A stretch of DNA of 64,000 nucleotides from Nakamurella leprariae (lineage in GTDB: Bacteria > Actinomycetota > Actinomycetes > Mycobacteriales > Nakamurellaceae): contig NZ_JAERWK010000008.1 in the NCBI RefSeq assembly GCF_016918035.1, forward strand, positions 248,001-312,000, given 5' to 3'. Both the position numbers and the translations under genes were made by a program. Shown here in pieces: positions 43,926-52,541 of this stretch (position 1 is its first letter; every line of letters begins with the position of its first letter). The notes below the pieces were generated by a model. That model was not told where the DNA came from, made no database searches, and worked only from the letters and a program-made list of their open reading frames with translations.

Positions 43926-45149
43926 TCAGCCCAACAGGTGGCCCGTCTCGTTCAACGCCCACACCAGCGTCGACCCGTCGGCCTCCACGCCGAAGCCCGA
44001 CACCGACGCGGTGTCGACGCGGAAGCGGTACGCCATGGCGTCCGGCGCGTCGAGGGCCTGCACCAGCAGCATCTTGGTCACCGCCGCGTGGGTGACCAGC
44101 ACCACGGTGCCGCCGCGGTACCGGCGCACGACCTCGTCCAGCACGGGCCGGACCCGCTGCCGGATCTGGACGAACGACTCGCCACCGGGCGGCGCCGCGG
44201 CCGGGTCTCGCCGCCAGCGGCTGAACTCCTTGGCCCAGCCGCGGCCGATCTCGGTCGGCGTGCACCCGGTCCAGTCACCGAGGGTGCCGTCCAACAGGCC
44301 GTCGTGCTCGACCACCGGCGCCCCGGTCCGGGTCGCGATGGCGGCGGCGGTGTCGCGGCAGCGTTGCAACGGTGACGTCAGCACCACGGTCGGTCGCAGC
44401 CGGTCCAGCCGGGCCGCCAGCTCGTCGGCCTGCCGGCGCCCCCGGTCGGTCAGCTCGACGTCGGTGCGGCCGGCGAACCGGCCCTGCGCGCCGAGCACCG
44501 TCTCCCCGTGCCGGACCACCACCACCTGCGTGGCCGCCTCAGGACCGGCGGCCGCCGCGGCCGGGTCCTGCGGCGTCGGCGCCCCGACCGCCTCCCGTGC
44601 GACCGCAGTGCCGAACAGCCCACCGTCGTCCTCGGTGTCCTCGTCCGACGCGGTGTCCCGGGCCGGCGGCTGCCAGGTCAGTCCCTCGGCCGCGGCGTCC
44701 ATGGCCTCGTTGGCCAGCCGGTCGGCGTGACGGTTGCGGGCGCGCGGCACCCACTCGAACGTCACCCCGTCGAAGCCGCGGATCAGCTCGGCGGCCCGGC
44801 GGGCCAGCGGCTTCATGTCCGGGTGCTTGATCTGCCAGCGGCCGCTCATCTGCTCGACGACGAGCTTGGAGTCCATCCGCACCGCCACCAGGCGCGCGTC
44901 CAGTTCGGCGGCCGCCTCGAGACCCGCGATCAATCCGGAGTACTCGGCCACGTTGTTGGTGGCCCGGCCGATCGCGGCGGCCCGCTCGGCCAGCACGGTG
45001 CCGCGGGCAGCATCGGTCGCGGGGTCGGTGACGTTCCCGGCGAACACCACGGCGCCGTACCCGGCGGGGCCGGGATTGCCCCGCGACCCACCGTCGGCGA
45101 AGACGGTGACCTGCTTGGTCTGGGCACTGTCCCGCGAGCCGGCCGTCAT
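43926..45149 (-). CDS. Bifunctional RNase H / histidine phosphatase
   Basis: Fusion of 407 residues, as in mycobacterial Rv2228c. The N-terminal RNase HI domain (about 10-140) has the catalytic DEDD set (FADGGSRGNPGPAGYGAVVF, the Glu in NVAEYSGLIAGLEAA, Asp in RMDSKLVVEQMSG and late HADRLANEAMD). After an acidic linker the C-terminal phosphoglycerate mutase-like domain (about 215-407) has VVRHGETVLGAQGRF, SPLQRCRDTAAAI and VTHAAVTKMLL with its phospho-His; in mycobacteria it is an alpha-ribazole/acid phosphatase. ATG 45149 overlaps the previous stop (ATGA). Confidence 0.94.
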   Translation of the reverse strand: MTAGSRDSAQTKQVTVFADGGSRGNPGPAGYGAVVFAGNVTDPATDAARGTVLAERAAAIGRATNNVAEYSGLIAGLEAAAELDARLVAVRMDSKLVVEQMSGRWQIKHPDMKPLARRAAELIRGFDGVTFEWVPRARNRHADRLANEAMDAAAEGLTWQPPARDTASDEDTEDDGGLFGTAVAREAVGAPTPQDPAAAAAGPEAATQVVVVRHGETVLGAQGRFAGRTDVELTDRGRRQADELAARLDRLRPTVVLTSPLQRCRDTAAAIATRTGAPVVEHDGLLDGTLGDWTGCTPTEIGRGWAKEFSRWRRDPAAAPPGGESFVQIRQRVRPVLDEVVRRYRGGTVVLVTHAAVTKMLLVQALDAPDAMAYRFRVDTASVSGFGVEADGSTLVWALNETGHLLG

Positions 45150-45874
45150 GAGCGGATCAGGACGGCGCCGCACTCGTCACACCGGACGACCGCGTCGACC
45201 TTGGCGGCGTGCACGGCGGCCAGCGCGGTCCGGTCCAGATCGATGCGGCAGGCACCGCACCGCGAGCCGACCAGCTCGGCCGCGGCGATCTTGCCGGTGG
45301 CGTGGATCCGCTCGTACAGCCCGAGCACATCGGTCGGCACCCCGGAGGCGGCCTGGGCGCGCTCGGCGGTGAGCCGGCCGGTGTCCTGTTCCAGCTCGGC
45401 GAAGACGTCGTCGCGGCGCTGCTGCGCGGCGGTCAGCCGCCCCTGCGCCTCGTCCAGGGCGGCGGTGGCCTCGCTCAGCGCCTGTTCGGCGGTCTCCCGC
45501 CGCTCCATCAGCTCCAGCGTCTGGTCCTCGAGCACGCCCTGCCGCCGGTGCAGCGTCTCGATCTCGTGCTGCAGGTTGGTCAGGTCCTTGGCCGGACCGG
45601 ATCCGCTGGCCAGGCGCTGCCCGTCCCGCTCGGCCCGGGCCCGTACCTGCTCGATCTCGGTGGTCAGCTTGCGCTCGGCCCGGTCCAGATCGGACACCTC
45701 GGCCTCGGCCAGCGCCTGGGCGCCGCGCAGCTGCGTCACCTGGTCGGTCCCCGACTCGATCAGCGCCAGTTCGGGCAGCGTGCGGCGGCGGTGGACCGCG
45801 CCGGCCAGGGCCTGGTCCAGCCGCGCCAGCTCGAGCAGCCGACGTTGCACGAACGGGTCACAGGTCAACGCCAC
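45146..45874 (-). CDS. Coiled-coil protein with C4 zinc ribbon
   Basis: 242 residues, similar to Rv2229c. A long coiled coil (about 15-185, many Glu/Ala/Arg/Leu heptads such as AERKLTTEIEQVRARAERD) ends in a zinc-ribbon domain with two CxxC pairs: CGACRIDLDR and VVRCDECGAVLIR. Members are predicted to bind nucleic acid. It is the middle of a three-gene unit, Nif3-like, this one, and RNase H/phosphatase, with short gaps or overlaps. Start is GTG. Confidence 0.9.
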   Translation of the reverse strand: MALTCDPFVQRRLLELARLDQALAGAVHRRRTLPELALIESGTDQVTQLRGAQALAEAEVSDLDRAERKLTTEIEQVRARAERDGQRLASGSGPAKDLTNLQHEIETLHRRQGVLEDQTLELMERRETAEQALSEATAALDEAQGRLTAAQQRRDDVFAELEQDTGRLTAERAQAASGVPTDVLGLYERIHATGKIAAAELVGSRCGACRIDLDRTALAAVHAAKVDAVVRCDECGAVLIRS

Positions 45875-45877
45875 GGA

Positions 45878-47110
45878 TCACTCGCCTCCTGCAGCCGGAC
45901 AGTCTGATGGACGGGCAGGGCTGGGGGCGTGCACCGTCCACGGATCGGTGCACCGGGTCGACACCGTGGCGACGACCGTACCGGGGAACGCAGCCTCCAG
46001 CAGCCGTGCCGCCCGGCCCAGCCACGGCCACTCCCCGGCCCAGTGCGCGACGTCCACGACGGCTGGGCGGGCCGGGTCGGCCACGTGCTCGGCCACCGGG
46101 TGGTGCCGCAGGTCGGAGGTCACGTACGCGTCGACGCCGGCGGCCGCGGCCCGGTCCAGCTCGGAGTCGCCCGCTCCGCCGCACACCGCCACGGTCCGGA
46201 CCAGCCGATCCGGATCGCCGGCCGCGCGCACCCCGGCCACCGTGGCCGGCAGTCGGCCGGCAACGTGGGTCGCGAAGGCGCGCAACGACATCGGCTCGGG
46301 CAGGATGCCGATCCGGCCGAGTCCGGTCGGCTCCGGGCGGGTCGGATCGGCGGCCAGCTCGAGGACGTCGACGGCCGCCTCCTCGTACGGATGGGCGGCG
46401 CGCAGGGCGGTCAGCACGGCGGCCCGCGCGGCCAGCGGCGCGATCATCTCGACCCGGTCCTCGGCCACCTGCTCGAGCGCGCCGACCGAGCCGACGGCCG
46501 GGCGGGCCCCCTGGTTCGGGCGGAACTGGCCGGTGCCGGTGACGCTGAACGCGCACTCGGTGTAGCGGCCCACCCCACCCGCGCCGGCCGCGGCCATGGC
46601 CGCGATCACCGCGGCGGTGTGCCCGACGGGCACCGCGACGACGATCTTGTCCTGGGGGTCGCGGAGTCGGTGTGGTCGCAGCGGGCGCAGCTCGACCAGC
46701 CCGAGGGCTTCGGCCAGGGCGTCGTTCACCCCGCCGACGGCCGAGTCCGCGTTGGTGTGCGCGGCGACGTGGGCGACGCCCGCGCGGATGAGCCGGTGCA
46801 GCAGCGCGCCCTTCGCCGTGTCGGCGGCGACCGACTGGACCGGACGGAACAGCAACGGGTGGTGGGTGAGCAGCAGGTCGGCCCGGTCGTCGATCGCCTC
46901 GGCGACCGTGTCGGCGTCCGCGTCCACCGCCAGCAGCACCCGGCGGACCGGCGCGGCCGGGTCGCCGCAGGTCAGGCCGATGCCGGTGTCCCACGACTCG
47001 GCCAGCGACTCCGGGTACGCGCCCCGGACGACGGCCAGCACGGCGGCCAGATCGACCGTCGGCGCCCCTCGATCGATCCCCGTTCCCGACACGGTCGGTG
47101 AGTCTGCCAC
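45878..47110 (-). CDS. Nif3-like dinuclear metal-centre protein
   Basis: 410-residue Nif3/YqfO family protein (like Rv2230c). Metal ligands are visible: LLLTHHPLLF, VAAHTNADSAVGGVNDALAE, VTSDLRHHPVAEH and VDVAHWAGEWPWLG. A central insertion (about 145-265) is the CutA1-like domain typical of longer members (AHPYEEAAVDVLELA). Members form hexameric toroids; the role is unclear (GTP cyclohydrolase-like activity has been reported for some). GTG 47110 start. Divergent from ptpA, with 23 bases between. Confidence 0.92.
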   Translation of the reverse strand: MADSPTVSGTGIDRGAPTVDLAAVLAVVRGAYPESLAESWDTGIGLTCGDPAAPVRRVLLAVDADADTVAEAIDDRADLLLTHHPLLFRPVQSVAADTAKGALLHRLIRAGVAHVAAHTNADSAVGGVNDALAEALGLVELRPLRPHRLRDPQDKIVVAVPVGHTAAVIAAMAAAGAGGVGRYTECAFSVTGTGQFRPNQGARPAVGSVGALEQVAEDRVEMIAPLAARAAVLTALRAAHPYEEAAVDVLELAADPTRPEPTGLGRIGILPEPMSLRAFATHVAGRLPATVAGVRAAGDPDRLVRTVAVCGGAGDSELDRAAAAGVDAYVTSDLRHHPVAEHVADPARPAVVDVAHWAGEWPWLGRAARLLEAAFPGTVVATVSTRCTDPWTVHAPSPARPSDCPAAGGE

Positions 47111-47133
47111 CCGGACCGGGCCACAATGGTCGG

Positions 47134-47697
47134 GTGACCCGTCCCGACTCCCCCGCGCGACGGCCCGCCGACGGGCCGCCCGGAGCCGACCCCCGCTTCC
47201 ACGTCACGGTCATCTGCTCGGGCAACATCTGCCGCTCCCCGATCGCCGAGCACGTGCTGCGCTCCGCGGTGCAGCAGGCCGGCCTGGCCGACCAGGTGCG
47301 GGTGACCAGCGGCGGCACCGGTGACTGGCACGTCGGCCAGGCGGCCAACGCCCGCGCGGTCCGGGTGCTGGAGGCGCACGGCCTGCCCACCGACCACGTC
47401 GCCCGGCAGATCACTGTGGACGACCTGGACACGGCCGACCTGGTGCTGGCCGCCGACCGCGGCCACCTGCGGTCGCTGCGCCGGATGCTCGCCGCCGGGG
47501 ATCCCGGCGCCGACAAGGTCCGCCTGCTCCGTTCCTTCGACCCGGAGGCCGACTCGGACGAGGTCCCGGACCCGTACTACGGCCCCGACTCCGGGTTCGA
47601 CGAGGTGATGGCCATGACGCTGGCCGCGGCGCCCGGGGTGATCGACGAGATCCGCAGCCGGCTCGTCGGCGAGACGCCCGGGGGCGGCCGGCCATGA
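47134..47697 (+). CDS. ptpA: Low-molecular-weight protein-tyrosine phosphatase
   Basis: 187 residues, LMW-PTP fold. The P-loop CSGNICRSP (Cys28 to Arg34) is the signature C(X)5R, and the general acid Asp is in VPDPYYGPDSGFDEV. The gene position beside a Nif3-like gene and SURF1 is as for mycobacterial ptpA (Rv2234), a secreted virulence phosphatase; here export is unproven, since there is no signal. GTG 47134 lies six bases after CACAAT, a weak -10-like hexamer. It overlaps the SURF1 gene by four bases (ATGA). Confidence 0.93.
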   Translation: MTRPDSPARRPADGPPGADPRFHVTVICSGNICRSPIAEHVLRSAVQQAGLADQVRVTSGGTGDWHVGQAANARAVRVLEAHGLPTDHVARQITVDDLDTADLVLAADRGHLRSLRRMLAAGDPGADKVRLLRSFDPEADSDEVPDPYYGPDSGFDEVMAMTLAAAPGVIDEIRSRLVGETPGGGRP

Positions 47698-48647
47698 CCG
47701 CACCCACCGATCAGACCGCCACGGCGAGTCCGGCGGCGCCCGGAGCGCCGGTCCGCCGCGGCCGTTGGGCGTTCCTGCGCAGCCCCGGCTGGTGGGCCAT
47801 GATCATCGGCGTGCTGGTCTTCGCGACCGCCTGCTTCACCGTGCTCGCCCCCTGGCAGTTCGACCGGCACACCGCACGGTCCGCGCAGAACGCGGCCATC
47901 AATGCTGCCGTGGAGGCGCCGGTCGTTCCCGTCACCGACCTGCTCGCCGTCGGCACCGAGCCCGCGGGCTCGGCCATCTGGCGCCAGGTCACCGCGACCG
48001 GGCAGTTCGAGGGCGAGGGCGCGGTCATCCGGTTGCGGCAGGACTCCGGCGGCTCCCCCGTGTCGGAGTGGGTGGTGCCGTTCCGGCTGATCGACGGCCC
48101 GCAGGCGGGGACGGTGCTGCTGGTCGACCGCGGCACCGTGCCGCTGGGCGACCTGGACCAGGCGGCTCCGACCCCGGCCGGCGTCGTCACCGTCACCGGC
48201 CGGGTGCAGGCCGACCAGACCGATCCGCTGGACCGCCCCGTCGAGTGGCAGGACGGGCGGCTGCTGGCCCGCGCCATCGACTCCCGCACCCTGCCGGCCG
48301 ATCTGGACGTGAGCGGGCCGGTGCTGGCCGGGTACGTGCAACTGCACGGCGACAGTCCGGGTGTGCTGACCCCGATCGGGTTGCCGCAGACCGACGGCGG
48401 CCCGTTCCTCTCGTACGCACTGCAGTGGCTCGCGTTCGGCGTCATCGCGCTCATCGGCATGATCGTCTTCATCGCCCGCGAGGCGTTCGACCCGCGGCCT
48501 GACGACGACCGTGACGATCGACCGGCGGCCGGACCCGACGGCCGGCAGCCGGCGGCCGCCCCGCCGACCGGCGAGGAGCGCGGCAGCCGGCCGTCCGGGT
48601 CCCGGCGTGCCCGGTTCGACCGTTCCCAGCTCTACGACACCGACTGA
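47694..48647 (+). CDS. SURF1-family cytochrome oxidase assembly factor
   Basis: 317 residues. Two transmembrane helices (WAMIIGVLVFATACFTVLAP near the start and LQWLAFGVIALIGMIVFIAR near the end) flank a periplasmic SURF1 domain with the conserved APWQFDRH, GTVPLGDLDQAAPTP and GYVQLHGDSPG segments. SURF1 helps insert haem a into subunit I of aa3 oxidase. The basic/acidic 60-residue C-terminal tail is an extension. Coupled to ptpA (ATGA overlap). Confidence 0.93.
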   Translation: MTAPTDQTATASPAAPGAPVRRGRWAFLRSPGWWAMIIGVLVFATACFTVLAPWQFDRHTARSAQNAAINAAVEAPVVPVTDLLAVGTEPAGSAIWRQVTATGQFEGEGAVIRLRQDSGGSPVSEWVVPFRLIDGPQAGTVLLVDRGTVPLGDLDQAAPTPAGVVTVTGRVQADQTDPLDRPVEWQDGRLLARAIDSRTLPADLDVSGPVLAGYVQLHGDSPGVLTPIGLPQTDGGPFLSYALQWLAFGVIALIGMIVFIAREAFDPRPDDDRDDRPAAGPDGRQPAAAPPTGEERGSRPSGSRRARFDRSQLYDTD

Positions 48648-48662
48648 GCTCCAGGCCCTCCC

Positions 48663-49736
48663 GTGACCAGCACCTCGGCCAGCCCGGCGGGCCGGGCCGC
48701 CGCGGCCGAGCACGCGGTCGTCCGGCACCACGTGCGGCCGCTGTGGCACGCGCCCGGCACCGCGCTGGGCGCGATCGCCTGGCCGCCGACCCGGTCCGAG
48801 GCGTGGTTCGGCCACTGGCACTACTGGTGGCAGGCGCACCTGCTCGACTGCCTGGTGGACGCCCGCGCCCGCCAGCCCGATCCGCTGCGCCGGCGGCGGG
48901 TGTCCGCGGTGGCGCGCTCGGTGTTCCTGCGCAACGGACTGCGCTGGACGAACGCCTACTTCGACGACATGGCCTGGCTCGGGCTGGCCCTGGACCGCGC
49001 CGACCGGCTGGCGTTCCCGGGCCGGCGGCGGTACCGGCGGCCGGTGCTGCGGCTGACCGGGCAGCTGCTCGCCGCCTGGTCGGACGCCGAGGGCGGCGGG
49101 GTGCCGTGGCGGCGCGGCGACGAGTTCAAGAACACCCCGGCCAACGGCCCGGCCGCGATCCTGCTGGCCCGCACCGGCAACCTGTCGCGGGCCGCGGCGA
49201 CCGCGGACTGGATCGACGAGCGGCTGCGCGATCCGGACACCGGACTGATCTGGGACGGGCTGCGGCCGGGCCTGGTGGAACGGATCGTCTACACCTACGG
49301 CCAAGGCGTGACGCTGGGCGCCGCGGTCGAACTGGCCGTGCGGCTGCCGTCCCGGCGGGCCGAGTTCACCGACCGCGCCGCCGCCCTCGTCGACGCGGTG
49401 GCCACCCACCTGACCCGGGACGGCGTGCTGCGGAACCCACCGGAACAGCTCGGTGGCGACCCCGGGCTGTTCCCCGGCATCCTGGCCCGCTACCTGGCGC
49501 TCACCGCCGGCGCGCTGCCCGGGTCCGACCCGGCCGCGGCCGAGGCCCGGGCGACCGCGGCCGACCTGGTGCGGCGATCGGCCGATGCGGCTTGGCGGGA
49601 GGCGGCCTGGGTGGACGGGCGACCACGGTTCGGTCCCGACTGGACGGCTCCCGGTCCCGGCTCGGGCCCCGCGGACCGGGACCTGGCCGTGCAGCTGTCG
49701 GCCTGGATGCTCCTCGAGGCGGCCGCCACCCTCTGA
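48663..49736 (+). CDS. GH76-like alpha-1,6-mannanase family protein, no signal peptide
   Basis: 357 residues of an (alpha/alpha)6 barrel resembling glycoside hydrolase family 76 (alpha-1,6-mannanases). The two catalytic acids are Asp101-Asp102 in NAYFDDMAWLGLAL. FGHWHYWWQAHLLDCLVDA and NTPANGPAAILLARTG are family-like. It has no signal peptide or lipobox, unlike most GH76 enzymes, so it would act in the cytosol or be exported otherwise. Substrate is inferred. GTG start, 15 bases after the SURF1 stop. Confidence 0.82.
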   Translation: MTSTSASPAGRAAAAEHAVVRHHVRPLWHAPGTALGAIAWPPTRSEAWFGHWHYWWQAHLLDCLVDARARQPDPLRRRRVSAVARSVFLRNGLRWTNAYFDDMAWLGLALDRADRLAFPGRRRYRRPVLRLTGQLLAAWSDAEGGGVPWRRGDEFKNTPANGPAAILLARTGNLSRAAATADWIDERLRDPDTGLIWDGLRPGLVERIVYTYGQGVTLGAAVELAVRLPSRRAEFTDRAAALVDAVATHLTRDGVLRNPPEQLGGDPGLFPGILARYLALTAGALPGSDPAAAEARATAADLVRRSADAAWREAAWVDGRPRFGPDWTAPGPGSGPADRDLAVQLSAWMLLEAAATL

Positions 49737-49784
49737 GGGCGCACGTGATCGGATCACTGATCGTCCGCTCGATAGGCTCCGGCG

Positions 49785-50474
49785 GTGTCCGCCCCCGACC
49801 CGCAGCCCGCCGCCCCGTCCGCCCCGTCGTCAGCCGACCCGATCGACGAGGTCGCCGGACCGTCCCCGGCCGACGTGGTGCGCCGCCTGCTCGACGGTCC
49901 CCGGCCGCTGCCGCTGGTCACCGCGGGGCACCCCGTGCTGCGGCACCCGGCCGCGCCGTACGACTTCGGCCTGCTGCCCGAGCTCTTCGCCGAGTTGATC
50001 GACGCGATGCGCGAGACGATGCACGCCGCACCGGGAGTCGGGCTGGCCGCACCGCAGATCGGACTGGGCCTGGCCGTCGCGGTACTGGAGGACTCGGCCC
50101 CGGTCCCGGACGAGGTCGCGGCGGCGCGCGACCGGCACCCGTTGCCGTTCCGGGTCATCGTCAACCCGACCTACGAGGCCGTCGGGAACGAGCGCGCCGC
50201 CTGGTACGAGGGCTGCCTGTCGGTGCCGGGCTACCAGGCCGTGGTGGACCGCGCCGCCCGGGTGCGGTTGCGGTGTCAGGACGAGACCGGCGCGATGGTC
50301 GACGAGGAGGTCGCCGGCTGGGCGGCCCGCATCGTCGCGCACGAGACCGATCACCTGAACGGCACGCTCTACCTGGACCGGGCGGTGCTGCGGTCGCTGG
50401 CCACCCACCAGGCCACCGCGGCGTGGTGGGGCGGTCCCGACCTGATCCCGGCCCGGGTCGCCCTCGGGTTCTGA
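49785..50474 (+). CDS. def: Peptide deformylase
   Basis: Metalloenzyme that removes the N-formyl group from nascent proteins, 229 residues including a Pro/Ala-rich N-terminal extension of about 40. Motif 1 is GVGLAAPQIG, motif 2 EGCLSVPGY (Cys metal ligand) and motif 3 HETDHLNG (two His ligands and catalytic Glu; QHExDH in most, here AHETDH). GTG 49785 comes six bases after TAGGCT (49773-49778), so the mRNA is probably leaderless. Confidence 0.95.
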   Translation: MSAPDPQPAAPSAPSSADPIDEVAGPSPADVVRRLLDGPRPLPLVTAGHPVLRHPAAPYDFGLLPELFAELIDAMRETMHAAPGVGLAAPQIGLGLAVAVLEDSAPVPDEVAAARDRHPLPFRVIVNPTYEAVGNERAAWYEGCLSVPGYQAVVDRAARVRLRCQDETGAMVDEEVAGWAARIVAHETDHLNGTLYLDRAVLRSLATHQATAAWWGGPDLIPARVALGF

Positions 50475-50615
50475 CCCGGGGCCGAGCGCGCGTCCCGGGG
50501 TGCGCTGTCCGCCACATCGGGGCGACCGACCCGTGATCAGCGGCCATGATGGATCACGACGGGTGCGCGCTCCCCAGCCTGGTGCGCGCGTCAGGTGGGC
50601 GGCACGAGGAGATCG

Positions 50616-50993
50616 ATGGACCGGTTCGCGCCTCGGGAGCTGCGGCTGCTGCACGCCGGCCGGATGCTGGCCAAGTGGGGCTTGGTCGTCGGCGGCACCA
50701 TCGGCGGCCTGACCGTGGTCGGGGTGGCCGGAGTCAGGGCGGTCGTGCCGCTGCTGCTGCTGGTCGTCCTGCCCCTGCTCGGCGCGGTCGTCGCCATGTT
50801 CGTGATCATCCACGGCCGGAACACCCTGCCCAGCCTGCGTGACCTGGCCATGGCCATGGCGGCGCTACTGACCAACGGGGTGCTGCTGCTGGACGCGGAG
50901 CTCTACCTGGCCTGCGTCACCGTCGTGTTGGCCGGGCTGATCACGGCGGTGTCCGTGCGCATCACCGTGCGGCGCCGCGGTCCCGCCTTCTGA
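50616..50993 (+). CDS. Small hypothetical membrane protein
   Basis: 125 residues from ATG 50616, chosen because AGGAGATCG precedes it. Four hydrophobic stretches (WGLVVGGTIGGLTVVGVAGV, VVPLLLLVVLPLLGAVVAMF, AMAALLTNGVLLLDAELYLA, VTVVLAGLITAVSVRITV) and a basic tail (RRRGPAF). No recognised family. In-frame start at 50595 is an alternative. Confidence 0.6.
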   Translation: MDRFAPRELRLLHAGRMLAKWGLVVGGTIGGLTVVGVAGVRAVVPLLLLVVLPLLGAVVAMFVIIHGRNTLPSLRDLAMAMAALLTNGVLLLDAELYLACVTVVLAGLITAVSVRITVRRRGPAF

Positions 50994-51049
50994 GCGGGTC
51001 GATGGTCGGAGCCCGCGCTCCCTCGTCCCTCGCTCGCACGACTGCTCCG

Positions 51050-51838
51050 TCACCCGCGGTACTGCTGCCGGGTCCACTCGTCCGCGGGCAGGAAGGTCTC
51101 CAGGTGCAGCCCCTCCAACGCGGCGTCGGTCGCGGTGGTGAGCCGGGCGGTGGTGCTGAAGAAGCGGGCGGTGCCGGCCCCGATCGCCAGGTCGAGGGTG
51201 ACGACGGGGCCGGACGTGCTCGGGTGGTGCCCGCCGGCGGGCAACGCTGCGGCAATCTCCGCGGCCAGCCCGTCCAGGAACGCGTCGTGCGTGCGGTCCG
51301 CGCGGTGCCGCACCTGGTCGTGCAGATGGGCGGCCCACTGGGCCAGGTTGCGGATGCGCGGGGCCAGTCCCTCGGCATCAAGGCACAGCCGGACCACGTT
51401 GACCGGTGGCTCCAGCAGCCGCGGCGCACAGCCGACGAGCAGGGCGTCGACGGCCGCGTTCGCATCGACCACGTCCCAGCGGTCGTCCAGCAGCAACGCC
51501 GGATGGGGCAGGTGGGCGTCCAGCAGCCGTCGCACCCCGTCCAGCACCACGGCGAGGTCGGCGTCGTCGAGCGAACGATCGGGATGACGCGGCGCGAACC
51601 CGGCCGCGAGCAGCAGCCGGTCACGCTCGCGGATCGGCACGTCCAAGTGGTCGGACAGCCGCAGCAGCATCTCCGGCGTCGGGTGCGCCCGGCCGGTCTC
51701 CAACCGGCTCAGGTGCCGGGTCGAGACCGATGATCGGTTGGACAGTTCCTGCTGGCTGAACCGGCGGCGCTCCCGCCACAACCGCAGCAGCGCACCGACT
51801 CCGGGCGCCTCCGGGGCGGTGCTGGTGACGGCGCTCAT
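51050..51838 (-). CDS. XRE-family transcriptional regulator with MmyB-like ligand domain
   Basis: 262 residues. N-terminal helix-turn-helix (about 13-70; LRLWRERRRFSQQELSNRSS, SRHLSRLETGRAHPTPEMLL pattern) followed by an MmyB-like domain (about 95-250) that in relatives binds fatty acids or other small ligands (ALLLDDRWDVVDANAAVDAL; residues leading to LNVVRLCLDAEGL-type core). ATG 51838 fits the domain start. It faces a SnoaL-like gene across a perfect palindrome (51868-51892), so it is expected to regulate itself and that gene. Confidence 0.92.
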   Translation of the reverse strand: MSAVTSTAPEAPGVGALLRLWRERRRFSQQELSNRSSVSTRHLSRLETGRAHPTPEMLLRLSDHLDVPIRERDRLLLAAGFAPRHPDRSLDDADLAVVLDGVRRLLDAHLPHPALLLDDRWDVVDANAAVDALLVGCAPRLLEPPVNVVRLCLDAEGLAPRIRNLAQWAAHLHDQVRHRADRTHDAFLDGLAAEIAAALPAGGHHPSTSGPVVTLDLAIGAGTARFFSTTARLTTATDAALEGLHLETFLPADEWTRQQYRG

Positions 51839-51867
51839 GCCGGCAGCGTAGGGGCCCGTCGGCGCGC

Positions 51868-51892
51868 GGCCATGACCTGCGAGGTCATGGCC
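51868..51892. promoter_or_regulatory. Operator GGCCATGACCT-N3-AGGTCATGGCC
   Basis: Perfect 11-base inverted repeat with a GCG spacer, centred between the XRE regulator start (51838) and the SnoaL-like start (51954). Its position and symmetry make it the likely site of the neighbouring regulator. Confidence 0.85.
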
Positions 51893-51953
51893 GACCGGAC
51901 CGACCGCAGCCAGGCTCGGCCCGTCAACCGGACCTCTCCCGAAGGGACACGCC

Positions 51954-52316
51954 ATGCCAGACACCATCGTCGAGGCGGCCGACGCCTACCTCGCCACCTT
52001 CAACGCCGCGGGACCGCAGCGGACGGAGCTGCTGACCCGGCACTGGTCGCCGTCCGCGACGTACACCGATCCGCTGGCCGAGGTGGCCGGCCACGACGGC
52101 ATCGCCGCACTGATCGACGGCGTGCAGGCCCAGTTCCCGGGCGCGGTGTTCAGCCGGCTCGGCGAGCCGGACGCCCACCACCGGCAGCTGCGGTTCCGGT
52201 GGGGGCTCGGGCCGGACGGCGCCGAGCCGGTCGTCGTCGGGTTCGACGTGCTGGTGCTGGACGAGGACGGGCGGATCCGCGACGTGCTCGGGTTCCTGGA
52301 CCGGGTGCCGGGTTGA
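51954..52316 (+). CDS. SnoaL-like (NTF2-fold) polyketide cyclase-family protein
   Basis: 120 residues with an alpha+beta barrel pattern (NTF2-like): EAADAYLATFNAAGPQRTEL, then HWSPSATYTDPLAEVAGHDG, and C-terminal DEDGRIRDVLGFLDRVPG. SnoaL-type proteins are cyclases, isomerases or ligand binders; no catalytic acid can be assigned here. ATG after GAAGGGAC. Target of the XRE regulator by position. Confidence 0.86.
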   Translation: MPDTIVEAADAYLATFNAAGPQRTELLTRHWSPSATYTDPLAEVAGHDGIAALIDGVQAQFPGAVFSRLGEPDAHHRQLRFRWGLGPDGAEPVVVGFDVLVLDEDGRIRDVLGFLDRVPG

Positions 52317-52541
52317 GTGAGTCCGGGTGGTGGCCTGTCGTGGGGTCCGTGACCGCTGGCCCCGCGTCCCCACGGCGGGCCTCGACCCGCACGCTCAGCC
52401 TCGACAGCCCACCGTGCCCGTCGCGCCCGACTGTCGCTGTCGCCGGGCACGATGCATCCACCGGCCCGGGCTTCGCTCCGACGGCCGCACACGACCGAGA
52501 TTCACCCGGATGTCCTGCTGGACACAGGCTATGATTCGTAC

